64,000 nucleotides of DNA from Micromonospora matsumotoense (GTDB lineage: Bacteria > Actinomycetota > Actinomycetes > Mycobacteriales > Micromonosporaceae), in assembly GCF_900091525.1 (NCBI RefSeq), contig NZ_FMCU01000002.1, positions 372,001-436,000 on the forward strand, written 5' to 3'. Made by a program: the position numbers and the translations under genes. Numbering within the stretch: the first letter of the stretch is position 1; every line of letters begins with the position of its first letter. Below the pieces are notes generated by a model. The model ran no database searches. It was given only the letters and a program-made list of their open reading frames with translations, and was not told where the DNA came from. Below, one piece after another: positions 17,694 through 27,100 of the stretch.

Positions 17694-18052
17694 CCGTCGC
17701 CCCTCTCCACCGAGACCTGCGCCGGTCGGCCGGTGGCGCGCAGCCGGTATCCGACGTGCACGCGTACCGCCGCCTCGGCCAGGTCGACACGGACGTCGTC
17801 GACCTCGATCAGCTCGCCGAGCCAGCGCTGCAACGCGCTGCGGGCCTGCAACTCGGCGGTGCCCACCACCGCGTCGTCGACCGGGGCGAAGAGCAGTTGG
17901 CCGAGGCCGGCGCCGAAGTCCGGCCGGTTGACCCGTTCGCCGGGCGCGGTGAACAGCACCGCCTCCACCAGGTCGGCGATGTGCCGGTCCGGGCCGGCCA
18001 CGCCGGAGCGGCCCCGGTTGTCCGGCCGCCACGGAAACGCCGGGTACGTCAT
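17690..18052 (-). CDS. eCIS baseplate protein gp25/GPW family (Afp9-type)
   Basis: 120 residues from ATG 18052 (ATGA overlap with the PAAR gene). It has the gp25 layout: FPWRPDNRGRSGVAGPDRHIADLVEAVLFTAPGERVNRPDFGAGL, then LLFAPVDDAVVGTAELQARSALQRWL with the conserved helix before the paired strands. This protein initiates sheath assembly at the baseplate and joins sheath to wedge in T4 phage, T6SS and eCIS. Size and position between spike tip and wedge genes are standard. Confidence 0.92.
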   Translation of the reverse strand: MTYPAFPWRPDNRGRSGVAGPDRHIADLVEAVLFTAPGERVNRPDFGAGLGQLLFAPVDDAVVGTAELQARSALQRWLGELIEVDDVRVDLAEAAVRVHVGYRLRATGRPAQVSVERGDG

Positions 18053-18393
18053 GACGCCACCGCCCGGACCTGGAAGCCGGCCACCGTCGGCGGCCCCTGC
18101 GGGATGCCCTCCGCGCTCACCCCGACCCCCACGCTGGTGGCGAGCACGGCCGGTTGCCCGTTGACCAGGACCCGGGCCGCCGGGGTGGTCCACTGGACCT
18201 GGACGCAGGGCTGCGGTGTGGTGCCCGCGCCCACCGGCACCTGGAAGGGGCACCCGGTGACCGGGTACGTGTCGGTGGCGGTGACCACCGGCAGGCCGTT
18301 GACCAGCACCCGCGAGTTGCCGGTCTGCGGGGTGACCGGGCCGGTGTGCGGGCAGGACAGCACCGCGCCGACGTGCAGCACCGGGCCGGGCAT
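18049..18393 (-). CDS. eCIS PAAR-like spike tip protein
   Basis: 114 residues from ATG 18393 (TGATG overlap). The motif layout VLHVGAVLSCPHTGPVTPQTGN, NSRVLVNGLPVVTATDTYPVTGCPF, ARVLVNGQPAVLATSVG gives two 'VLVNGxPxxxxxD' strands typical of PAAR/DUF4280 cone proteins, with Cys/His (SCPHTG, GCPF) able to bind the tip metal. It caps the gpV spike and is the first part to enter a target. It lies immediately after the spike gene, as in other contractile systems. Confidence 0.85.
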   Translation of the reverse strand: MPGPVLHVGAVLSCPHTGPVTPQTGNSRVLVNGLPVVTATDTYPVTGCPFQVPVGAGTTPQPCVQVQWTTPAARVLVNGQPAVLATSVGVGVSAEGIPQGPPTVAGFQVRAVAS

Positions 18394-18899
18394 CAGGTCA
18401 CCGTCAACGCGGTCTGGTTGACCGCCACCGTCGGCCCGACCAGGGTGATCGAGGCACCCTTGCCGTTGGAGATGATGATCCCGGTGTCGTTGATCGAGAT
18501 CATCGCCCCGGTCAGGGTCTTGAGCAGGATGCCGCCGGTCGGGCCGGGGGCGTCGGAGATCATCAGGGTGGCCTGGCCGGGGGTCTGCAGCACGATCGGT
18601 GGGGTGGGTGGCGGGGCGGACGACACCAGCGCCGGGATCTCCGCCTTGGAGCCGTACCAGCAGCCGGTCCAGATCGGATGGTCGGCGTCGCCCTGCTCGA
18701 ACTCCACCCACACCCCGGTGCCCGGCAACGGCACGGCGAACATGCCCGCCTGGACGCCGGCCAGCGGGAAGCAGGGCATCGCCCAGCTCGACGGAGGGAG
18801 CGTGACGTCCGGAACGGTCACCTGGATGCGGCCCTGCTGCAACGGGTCGAGGTGGTTGACCACCGTGCCGCGATACTTGCCGTAATACCTCGTCGTCAT
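18393..18899 (-). CDS. eCIS spike protein, baseplate assembly protein V (gpV/gp5-C type)
   Basis: 168 residues from ATG 18899 (ATGA overlap with hub gene). The N-terminal OB-fold signature is YYGKYRGTVVNHLDPLQQGRIQVTVPDV, followed by PCFPLAGVQAGMFAVPLPGTGVWVEFEQGDADHPIWTGCWYGS, diagnostic of gpV/VgrG needle base domains. The C-terminus (ILLKTLTGAMISINDTGIIISNG) is a short triple-beta-helix. It trimerises below the hub to form the central spike. Here it is separate from the gpD hub, whereas Afp8/Pvc8 and VgrG fuse them. Confidence 0.92.
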   Translation of the reverse strand: MTTRYYGKYRGTVVNHLDPLQQGRIQVTVPDVTLPPSSWAMPCFPLAGVQAGMFAVPLPGTGVWVEFEQGDADHPIWTGCWYGSKAEIPALVSSAPPPTPPIVLQTPGQATLMISDAPGPTGGILLKTLTGAMISINDTGIIISNGKGASITLVGPTVAVNQTALTVT

Positions 18900-20047
18900 G
18901 GTTGTGCCCTTCCGGAACTGGAGATCTGGGCGTTGCGGCCGAGGGTGAACCGCTGCTTGACTTCGCCCGCCTTGACGGTGGTGGTGACGCTGCGCACCAC
19001 GTACTCGCCGTCGTAGGCCCGGCCGGCGCCGCGGACCCCGACCAGCCGCCGGCAGCGCAGCAGCCGGCCGTAGCGCAGCACGTCCAGCGAACCGGACCCG
19101 CTGATCACGTTCGCCGACTGGGCGGCCCGGGCCAGGCCGCGGGCGAGGGTCTGCACCACGTCCATCCGGGCGGTGGCGTCGTCGGTCCCGCTGGGGTTGG
19201 ACCGCCCGATGTTCATCCGCCGGTACGACAGCGGAATCGGGATCTTGCGGCCGAGCGGCGGGTTGAGCGGGCTGACGTCCGGCACCGGCAGCGGAATCGG
19301 CACCCGTACCTGCTCCGGGAACGCGGTGAGCAGGTAGACGGTCTTCTGCGTCCCGTCGAACGAGAACGACAGCGACTCCACGTTGGCGCCGGCGTCGGCG
19401 TTGACCGTCAACACCGGTTGGGGCTGACCGGTGCGGACCTCCGGCCCCCAGTAGGCGGTGTTCATCCCCGGGGTGGGCCCCGGCTCCACATAGAACGTGT
19501 AGCCCACCTCGTCGGCCAACTGCGACACGTACGCGAAGGTGGTGCCGCGTACCGCCGGGATGCGCTGCACCGGGTTCGGCGCGAACACCAGCACGCTGGG
19601 CACCACCATCGGCACCACCCCGTACGCGGCGAACGGGGCGAGCAGGGTCAGCACCCGGGCCTCGGCCGGCATCGGCATCGGCAGGTCGGACAGGTCGATC
19701 AGATCCATCATCTGGCTGACGTCCACCCCGGTGAGGGTGAGCGTCGACGCGCCCGCGTCGTTGCTGCGGGCCACGTCGTGCCGGGTGACCACCCCGTCGG
19801 AGAGCACCTGCGGACGCCCGTCGAGGTGCAGCACCAGCAACACCCGGGTCGGCGGGTCGAGGCTGCCGTCGGCGAGCATCCGCTCCACCAGCGAACCCCG
19901 GCCCAGCGCGAGACGCAGTTGGAAACCCGAGCGCTGGCCGGCGTTCTGGGTGACCTGCGCCTCCTGCACCGCCCCCACCAGCTCCATCGGGGCCGGCCGG
20001 AAGGTCAACGGCCCGATCAGCACCTGCAACCGCACCCCGCTAGGCAT
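18896..20047 (-). CDS. eCIS hub protein, gpD/gp27-like (N-terminal half of Afp8)
   Basis: 383 residues from ATG 20047; the start lies inside the end of the LysM-like gene (8-base overlap). Features of phage late-control D hubs: VQEAQVTQNAGQRSGFQLRLAL, VLSDGVVTRHDVARSNDAGASTLTLTGVDVSQMMDLID, FAYVSQLADEVGYTFYVEPG, and a C-terminal GEYVVRSVTTTVKAGEVKQRFTLGRN strand pair. It forms the trimeric hub where tube meets spike. Gene order tube-initiator, LysM, hub, spike, PAAR follows assembly geometry. Confidence 0.87.
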   Translation of the reverse strand: MPSGVRLQVLIGPLTFRPAPMELVGAVQEAQVTQNAGQRSGFQLRLALGRGSLVERMLADGSLDPPTRVLLVLHLDGRPQVLSDGVVTRHDVARSNDAGASTLTLTGVDVSQMMDLIDLSDLPMPMPAEARVLTLLAPFAAYGVVPMVVPSVLVFAPNPVQRIPAVRGTTFAYVSQLADEVGYTFYVEPGPTPGMNTAYWGPEVRTGQPQPVLTVNADAGANVESLSFSFDGTQKTVYLLTAFPEQVRVPIPLPVPDVSPLNPPLGRKIPIPLSYRRMNIGRSNPSGTDDATARMDVVQTLARGLARAAQSANVISGSGSLDVLRYGRLLRCRRLVGVRGAGRAYDGEYVVRSVTTTVKAGEVKQRFTLGRNAQISSSGRAQP

Positions 20048-20462
20048 CGGACCCTCCCGGGAACCCCTCGGGCAGGGCGACCCGGACCACCCGGCCCGGC
20101 TGCTCCAACTCGGTCGGGTCGAAGACGCCGTTGGCGTCGCAGAGCTGCCAGAACGCGGTGGGGTCGCCGACCGTCCGACCGGCCAGCAGGTCCACCCGGT
20201 CCCCGTCGGCGACCGGCTCCCAGCCGGCGGTGGCGAGCCGCTCGGCGGGTGGCACGAACCGGCGACGCAGGTGCACGATCTCCTCGCCGGTCTCCGGGTC
20301 GACGGTGACCGTGGTGCCCACCGTGGCGTACCGGCTGTCCGGGGCGACGGCCCCCGGTGTCGGCAGGCCCACGCCACCCGCGCCGGTGGCGGCGAAGAGG
20401 GTCTCGGCGACCCGGCTCTGCGCGGCGACCAGGGCCGGATCGGTGTCGGTCGGCCCGGTCAC
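20040..20462 (-). CDS. eCIS LysM-like baseplate protein
   Basis: 140 residues from GTG 20462 (GTGA overlap). The C-terminal part WEPVADGDRVDLLAGRTVGDPTAFWQLCDANGV resembles the LysM/tail protein X fold (two short helices with an 'xxGDRxDxLAxxxxGDPxxWxxIxxAN' pattern). The N-terminal part has RYATVGTTVTVDPETGEEIVHLRRRF strands. In T4 and R-type tails such proteins (gp53, gpX) clamp the hub and wedges. In Afp/Pvc the LysM is carried by protein 7; here it is a separate gene directly after protein 7. Confidence 0.75.
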   Translation of the reverse strand: MTGPTDTDPALVAAQSRVAETLFAATGAGGVGLPTPGAVAPDSRYATVGTTVTVDPETGEEIVHLRRRFVPPAERLATAGWEPVADGDRVDLLAGRTVGDPTAFWQLCDANGVFDPTELEQPGRVVRVALPEGFPGGSDA

Positions 20463-21103
20463 GGCAGCCGGTCGATGCCGAGGTCGGCCAGCCGCCCGCC
20501 GCGTGCCCGGCCGGCGAGCTGTTCGAGCTGCTGGTGGGCGGCCATGGCCAGGCCACCGGCCCGGCCGTCGGTGCCCACGTCGTTGACGGTCAGCACCCGC
20601 AGACCCAGTCGGATCTTGGCGCGGATCGGGTTCAGCATCGGGTCGAACGCCTCCTCGGTGATGGTCAGCTCGGTGATCCGTACCGGCCAGAGCCGGCGTC
20701 GTCCGAAGGCCAGCAGCACCAGCGGCGCCGGGGGCGGCACCACCTCCAGGGTGCCGGCGGCCAGCAGCGCCGCGGCGTCCTGCACCGCGGCCAGGCTGGG
20801 GTAGGCCAGCGATTCCAGCGCGGCCAACTGGGCGGTCAGTCCCAGCTCCACCGCGTCCGGGTCGGTGAGCTGGTCGGCGGCGTCGAGGTCGGCCTCCAGG
20901 GTGAGCGTCTGCACCGGTGGACCGGTGATTCGCAACGCCTCACCCCGGGCCCCGCCGTCGGCCCCGGCGGTCTTGAGCTGGAAGCCCCGGGTCAACGAGT
21001 CCGGGTTGTACTGGAGAGTGATCACCCGCCGGCTGCGCCCGCTGTCCGGGTCGAGCACGACCAGGCCGGCGCGGAGCAACCGGGGGCTGAGGGGACTGGT
21101 CAC
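20459..21103 (-). CDS. eCIS tube initiator (CIS tube protein, Afp7-type)
   Basis: 214 residues from GTG 21103, with GGAGG eight bases before it. The start LRAGLVVLDPDSGRSRRVITLQYNPDSLTRGF is the signature of the CIS-tube/Afp7 family (FQYNPxxLTR). GEALRITGPPVQTLTLEADLDAADQL and PVRITELTITEEAFDPMLNPIRAKIRLGL complete the tube-like beta-barrel. It connects the hub trimer to the first hexameric ring of the inner tube. The C-terminal 40 residues are helical with no LysM, which is instead supplied by the following gene. Confidence 0.87.
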   Translation of the reverse strand: MTSPLSPRLLRAGLVVLDPDSGRSRRVITLQYNPDSLTRGFQLKTAGADGGARGEALRITGPPVQTLTLEADLDAADQLTDPDAVELGLTAQLAALESLAYPSLAAVQDAAALLAAGTLEVVPPPAPLVLLAFGRRRLWPVRITELTITEEAFDPMLNPIRAKIRLGLRVLTVNDVGTDGRAGGLAMAAHQQLEQLAGRARGGRLADLGIDRLP

Positions 21104-24100
21104 GGGCTGCCTCCAGAGGTGGGACGCCGCCAGCGGATCCGCTCCGCCACGGCCCGGGTGATCCGGCCTTGCATCAGCAGCGGGTCCAACCCGCTGAAGT
21201 CGACCGTGCAGTCGGTCAGGTCGGTGATCCGGATCTGGCCGGTGGACAGGCCGAGACCGTCGAAGAGCAGGTTCACCCGGGCCACGGTGGCGCTCTGCAG
21301 CGAGACCGGCCGCAGCCGGCCCGGTCGACCGCCGCCACCGGCGGCCCGCCGCACCCCGCCGCCGACGGCGAGGTGCACCAGCGCGTCGGGGGCCAGCACG
21401 ATCTCGTTGCTGCCGCCCAGCGGCAGGGTGATCTCCCGGGGGTTGTTGATCGACAGGTCCACGTCGACGTTGCCGATCGCCAGCAGACCGGGCGGGCCGG
21501 TCGACGGCTCGTCACTCTGCACGTCGGCGACGGTGTGCAGCAGGTCGTCGCGGGAGGCCGTGGTCGGTCGCAGCAGCCGGTTGAGGCGTACCAGGTGCGC
21601 GGTACGGGCCTGGCTGACCTCGCCGGTGTCGAGTTGCCACCGCAGGAGGTCGACGTCGTTGTCCGGCGGGGGAGCGCCCTCCGCCGCGAAACTGGGCAGG
21701 TGCACCCGGTAGACCAGGTCGTCGCCCTCGACCACGAACCGGCCCGGGGTCCACCACGGCAGCGCACCGGTCAGCCGGCGGTAGTCGACCGCCCCGTCGC
21801 GCAACGCCAGCCGCACCTCCCAGCTGCGCTCGCCCCAGAGGAACCCGTCGTGGGTCACGTCGAAGTCGATGTGCCCGTTGAGGCTGTCCAGCACCTCACC
21901 GATACGGTAGGCGTCCAGCACCCGTACCAGGGCGTCCCACTTCCCGGCCAGGGCGGCCCGCCGCTGCGCGCTGGTGGTCCGGGCGGGCGGCGGGGCCGCG
22001 ATCGGGGAGCCGCCGCCGAGCATGGTGGCCAGATCCAGCACGAACCGGGCGTTGCGGATGTCCAGCGACGGCAGTTCACCCGAGCCGCTGGTCAGGTCGT
22101 GGGTGAGGTCGCCGAGCAGCCCCTGCTCGACGAAGAGGTACAACCCGAGCCCGCTGTCGGTGAAACTCAGCCCGGTGACCTCACCACCGCGTACGGCGAT
22201 CCGGCGGCCGGGGGCCGCCGTGCCGTCCGGCCCGGCCGGGTCCTGCTCGTAGCCGATCGAGGTGAACCGCAGCCCGTACTCGGGGCGGCCGGTCGGCGCC
22301 CCGAGGAACAGCAGTTGCCGACGCGGGTCGGCGGTGACCTGGGCGCTGATCGCGGTCAGCGTGGGCTGCGCCAGGTGCAGCCGCAGCCCACCGTGGTCGA
22401 GGAAGTCGACGCTGAGCCCACCGGCGGCGAAGTCGGCCGTGCCGCCGGACAGGAACGTGCCGATGTCGAAGCCGACCCGGGCCGCCTCGATCGCCCCGAT
22501 CCGCAGGCCGCCGAGGACCCGCATCCCCTCCGCCGTCCGGGTCGCCTCCACCAGGAAGCCGTCCTGACCGGCGGCGGGCACCAGCCGCAGCTCACCGAGC
22601 ACCGCCTCGATGTCCGGGTGGAGCCGGATGGTGGTGCCGTCGTGCAGATCCACCAGCAGCCCGCTGGCCCGGGTCTGCTGCACCACCAGCTCCCGCAGCA
22701 GCAACCGGCGGAACCGGCCGCCGGGCGTGCCGGCCGGGTACAGGTCGACCCGGGCCCGCGCGGTGATGCCGAGCAGGCTGATCGCCCCCGCGCCCGGGGG
22801 GATCCGCAGGCCGAGCGCCGCGCCCTGCCAGTTCAGCGCGTCCACCGAGATGGTCGCCAGGTGCAGCCCCGGCTGCCCGTCCGGGCCGATCTCGATGTGG
22901 TCCGGGCCGACGCTGACCACGCCGGTGTCCAGCCCCTGGATGCTGACGTGCTGGTCGTGTTCGCCCGGCCGGGGACCGACGCCGAGGTGACCCTCGCCGC
23001 CGACCACCCGCGCCTGGATCCGGCCACCCCGGCCGAAGGCGAGGGTGAGCTGGGCGGCCCACAACGCGCCGTCGACGTGCAGCGCGGCGTCGATCCGGCC
23101 GGCGATCTCCACCCGGGTGGCCCCGGTGGTGAGCCGCCCGGCGGTCAGCCCCGCCGCCGCCGACCAGCGCAGGCCGCGCAGGTCCACGTCGAGGATCTCC
23201 AACGGCGACAGGTCCGGCTCACCCGCCGGGGTCGGTTCGGCCCGGCCCAGACCGACGTCGAGGACCCCGTCGCGGTAGCGCAGGTCCCGGCCGGTGACCC
23301 GGGCGATGTGCAGCCGCTGCACGTGCAGCGCGGCGGTGGCCGGGACGACCCGACCGGCGGCGTCGCGCTGCTCCGGCGCGCTGTCCCAGCGACCGCTGAC
23401 AGTCAGCCCGTCCAGCACGGTCGGTCCACGGGAGACGATCCGGCCGTCCCCGGCCCGCCAGTCGATCGCGCCCAGCTCGATCCGGGCCGGGCCGACGTCC
23501 TCGAAGCGCAGCCCGCCGGCCCGCTCGGTGACCAGCCGCCCACCCAGCCCGGCCCGGCGTACGGTGACCGCGCCGTCCGGGGTCCGCAGGGTGGTGTCGG
23601 TGAGGGTCAACCCGTCGAGCTGGATCCGCTGGCTGTCGGTGGGGTCGCTGACGATCCGGCCGGTCACCGGGTCGACCTGGTGCGGCCCGGCCCGGATCAG
23701 GTCCACGGTGACCGAGGCGGCGTTCGGGCCGGCCGCCCGGCCACCCACGGTGCCGGTGATCGTGGTCGGGCCGCCCTGCACCGCACGGGAGATCACGCTG
23801 AACCGGAGCCGGTCGAGCTGGCCGACGGTCAACCGCCCGCTGTAGGTCAGCTCCTCGCCGGTGAGGTCCACGTCGAGGTCGTGCAGCCGCACCCCGATCA
23901 ACGCGCCGGAGACCACCTCGACGCTCATGCCCGGTGCCGGGTCGGTGACGTCCATGCCGATCCGGTCGGCGTCGATGCGGTCGATGACCAGGTTGCGGAC
24001 CAGCGCGCTGCGGACCTGCCGGCCGGTGGCGGTCACGCCGGTGCGGACCTGGACGTCGAGGCTCATCCGACCGATCCGGGTGCTGCCCCGGGAATAGAGG

Positions 24101-27100
24101 CTGCGGCCGGGGGAATTCATGGTCAGCCCGGTCAGCTCGGTCTGCTCCACCACCAGGTCGGGCAGGCGCAGGTCGTCACCGACGGGCAGCACCCGGCCGT
24201 GGATCGCCTCGCCGGGCGTGCCGTCGGCCCGGGTGGGCGCGGTGAAGGCGATCCGCCGGGCCTCGACGCCCGGCCCGGAGAACCCGGTCACCGCCAGCTC
24301 ACCGACGCCGAAACGGACGGCGGTCCGGCCGACCGGCAACCCCGCGGCGGCGGCCGGGCCGGCCAGCTCGGCGGGGAGCGGACCACCGCCGACGGCGTCG
24401 AGGTCGGCGCGCACCCGCAGCCGGGACGCCGCCAGCCGCTCCACGGTGGTGGCCCCGGCCCGGACGTCGGTGGCGGTCAGCTCGGCCAACCGCACCTCCA
24501 CCCCGAGGGTGGCCGGGTCCATGGTGACGCCGAGCCCGGCGACGGTCAGCCCGCCGACGGTGACACCGAAGTACCGGCCGGCCCGCTCCCGGAGCAGCTG
24601 CAGCTCCTGCTCCTGGGCCCGGGTGCGGTGCCCCGGCAGGTACCGGCCGGCGGGGTCGACCGGCTCGGCGGCCAGCGACTCCAGCTCCCGCAACCGGTCC
24701 AGGTCGGTCAGCCAGCGGGTCAGCTCGGCCCGCCGGTCCGCCCCGCGGGGCTCGGCGGACAGCGCGGCGAGCTGCGCGGTGACGTCGGCGCGGGTGGGCA
24801 GGCTACCCGCGGTGATCCGCAGCGCCGGCTGGCCGGCCGCGCCGGGCAGCAGGCGTACCCCGGCGAGGGTGGCCGACCCGGCGCTGCCCCGGGCCGTCGT
24901 CGCGGCGTCGACCGGGACCCGGTCGCGGCGGAACCGGGTGATCAGCTCGTCGTCGGGCAGGTACTCGCCGGACCGCGACGGCGTCGAGCCCTCGGCGTGG
25001 ATCGGGTCGATCTCCACCCCGGCGGCCTCGACCCCGCCGGCCAGCCCGGTCACCCGGATGCCGCCGATGTCGATCGCGCCGCCGACGGACTGGCGCAGCT
25101 GGTCGGAGAGTTCGACCAGCCGGCGGCGTTCGGCCTCGGACAGCGACTCGGCGTGCCAGCGGTGCCGGGCCTCCAGCCGGTGCAGCTCCCGCTCCGCCGG
25201 CTCCAGCGCGGTGAGCTGGGTGCCGACGGCGCTCAGCCGCTCCTGGAGGGCGGTGCGCTGCGTCCCGTCGGCGGTGCCGAGCCGCAGCCGCAGCGACTCC
25301 TGTTCGGCGCGCAACCGGGCCGGCAGGCTGTTGGCCACGCCGATCAGGGTGCGGCCCACCTCGATCCGGCCGATCTGTTGCAGGCCGGCGAAGGAGAGCC
25401 CCTCGGCGGTGGCGCTGGCGAAGCTGACACTCAGCGAGTGCATCATCTCCACCGCGTCGGTGACCCGGTCGCCGATCCCCCTAGGTGGGCGGAACACCCC
25501 GTCGGTGAGCAGCCCGATCGTCGAGTTTGCCAGCGGGGTGAAGATCTCCCCGGCGGTCAACGAGGTGAACTGCTGGGCCAGGAACGGCGCTCCGGCCGTG
25601 TACGGGGCCAGCAGCGCGTCGCTGATCTTGGACAGGAACGGCAGCCCACCGTAGAACGAGATGACGTGGTGCAGCAGATGGATCAGCGGGTCGATGATCG
25701 GGATGCCGACCCAACCGTGCCGGCCCGGCTCGGTGACGTTCTCCTGCCCGGTCGCCCCGGCCCGGAAGGCCAGCGTGGACAGGCCGAACCGGCTCAGCCC
25801 GAGCAGCCCGCCGGGCAGCCCGTCGCTGGCGTACACCACGTCGGAGACGCTCAGCGCGCCCATCCCGGCCTGCGCGCCGACCGGCCGGTCGTAGCCCCGG
25901 TCGGAGAACGAGGCGACGATGTCCAGGTCGGTCAGGGTGACCCGGCCGGTCCGCAGCGAACTGCCGGTGAAGGTGCGGTGGAACCCGTCGAGTTCCAGCC
26001 GGGGCAGCCGGACCCGCAGCACCCCCTGCCGGGCGTCCACCGACAGCGAGAGCCGGTTGGTGCGCTCCCGGTCGGTGTCGCGCAGCCGGGCGCCACCCAG
26101 GTCGCCGCTGATCCACTGGGCGTCGTGCAGGTCGAACTCGTCGACGGTGACCTCGTCGGTGAACAGGCTCAACCCGGTGCGGCTGAGGAACAGCAGCTTC
26201 AGCCCCACCGCGACCAGCCGGGCCAGGTCACCCACCACGGTCGGCAGCCCGTCGGTGCGCAACGACTCCGGGTCGAACGAGGGTCGGCGGGTGGCGTGGT
26301 AGAGCCGCAGCTGCGCCACCAGCGTCGCCAGGTCGGGCAGCAGGTCCGCGCGGACCTCGCGGGAGCGCAGGAACACCCACCGCCGGTCGTCCAGCGCGTA
26401 CGACTGGATGATCAGCGACCGCAGTTCGGTGGCCCGCCCGGCGCGCCAGAGCCGGTCGTCGCGCAACCGGTCCCGCAGCTGGTCGCGGGCCTCCACGCGG
26501 CGGGGACCGGAGATCGCGGTGGTGGCGAGGGAGGCCCGCATCTGCGGGGTCATCCCGGACTGCATCCGGGCCCACCGGTCCGGGTCGTCGGCGGCCAGCC
26601 GGGCCTGGTCGGCGACCGGCAGGTTCCGCACCAGCTGGAACGCCAGCCACGCCTCCCGGGGGTTGACCGCCCAGTCGGTCAGCCCGGTCGCGAGCAGGCT
26701 GCGGGCCTGCCGCTCCAGGTGCGCCGGGTCGCGCAGCGCGAGCAGGTCGAGCAGTTCGGCCCGCCACGTCTCGTGGGTCAGGTACGCGTCCGGCAGGGCG
26801 GCGAGGATGCGGTCCAGGTCGCGCAGCGCGTCCAGCCGGTGCACGGCGGTCCGCAACGCCTCCCGACCCCGCGTGCCCGGGTCGGCGGTCGCGCCGGTCG
26901 GCCGGTCGTAGCCGATCAACCGGCGGACCAGCTCGACGGCGTTGACCCCGTCCAGGCCACCCTGCACGACCCGGTGGATGTCGGCGACGAGCCGCTCGGC
27001 GTCGACCTGCCCGGCGCTGCGCCGACGGCGGTCCCACGGCTCGGCGAGGGTGCCCACGCCGGTGTAGCCGCCACCGAGCACGTCCTCGGCCGGGATGTTC

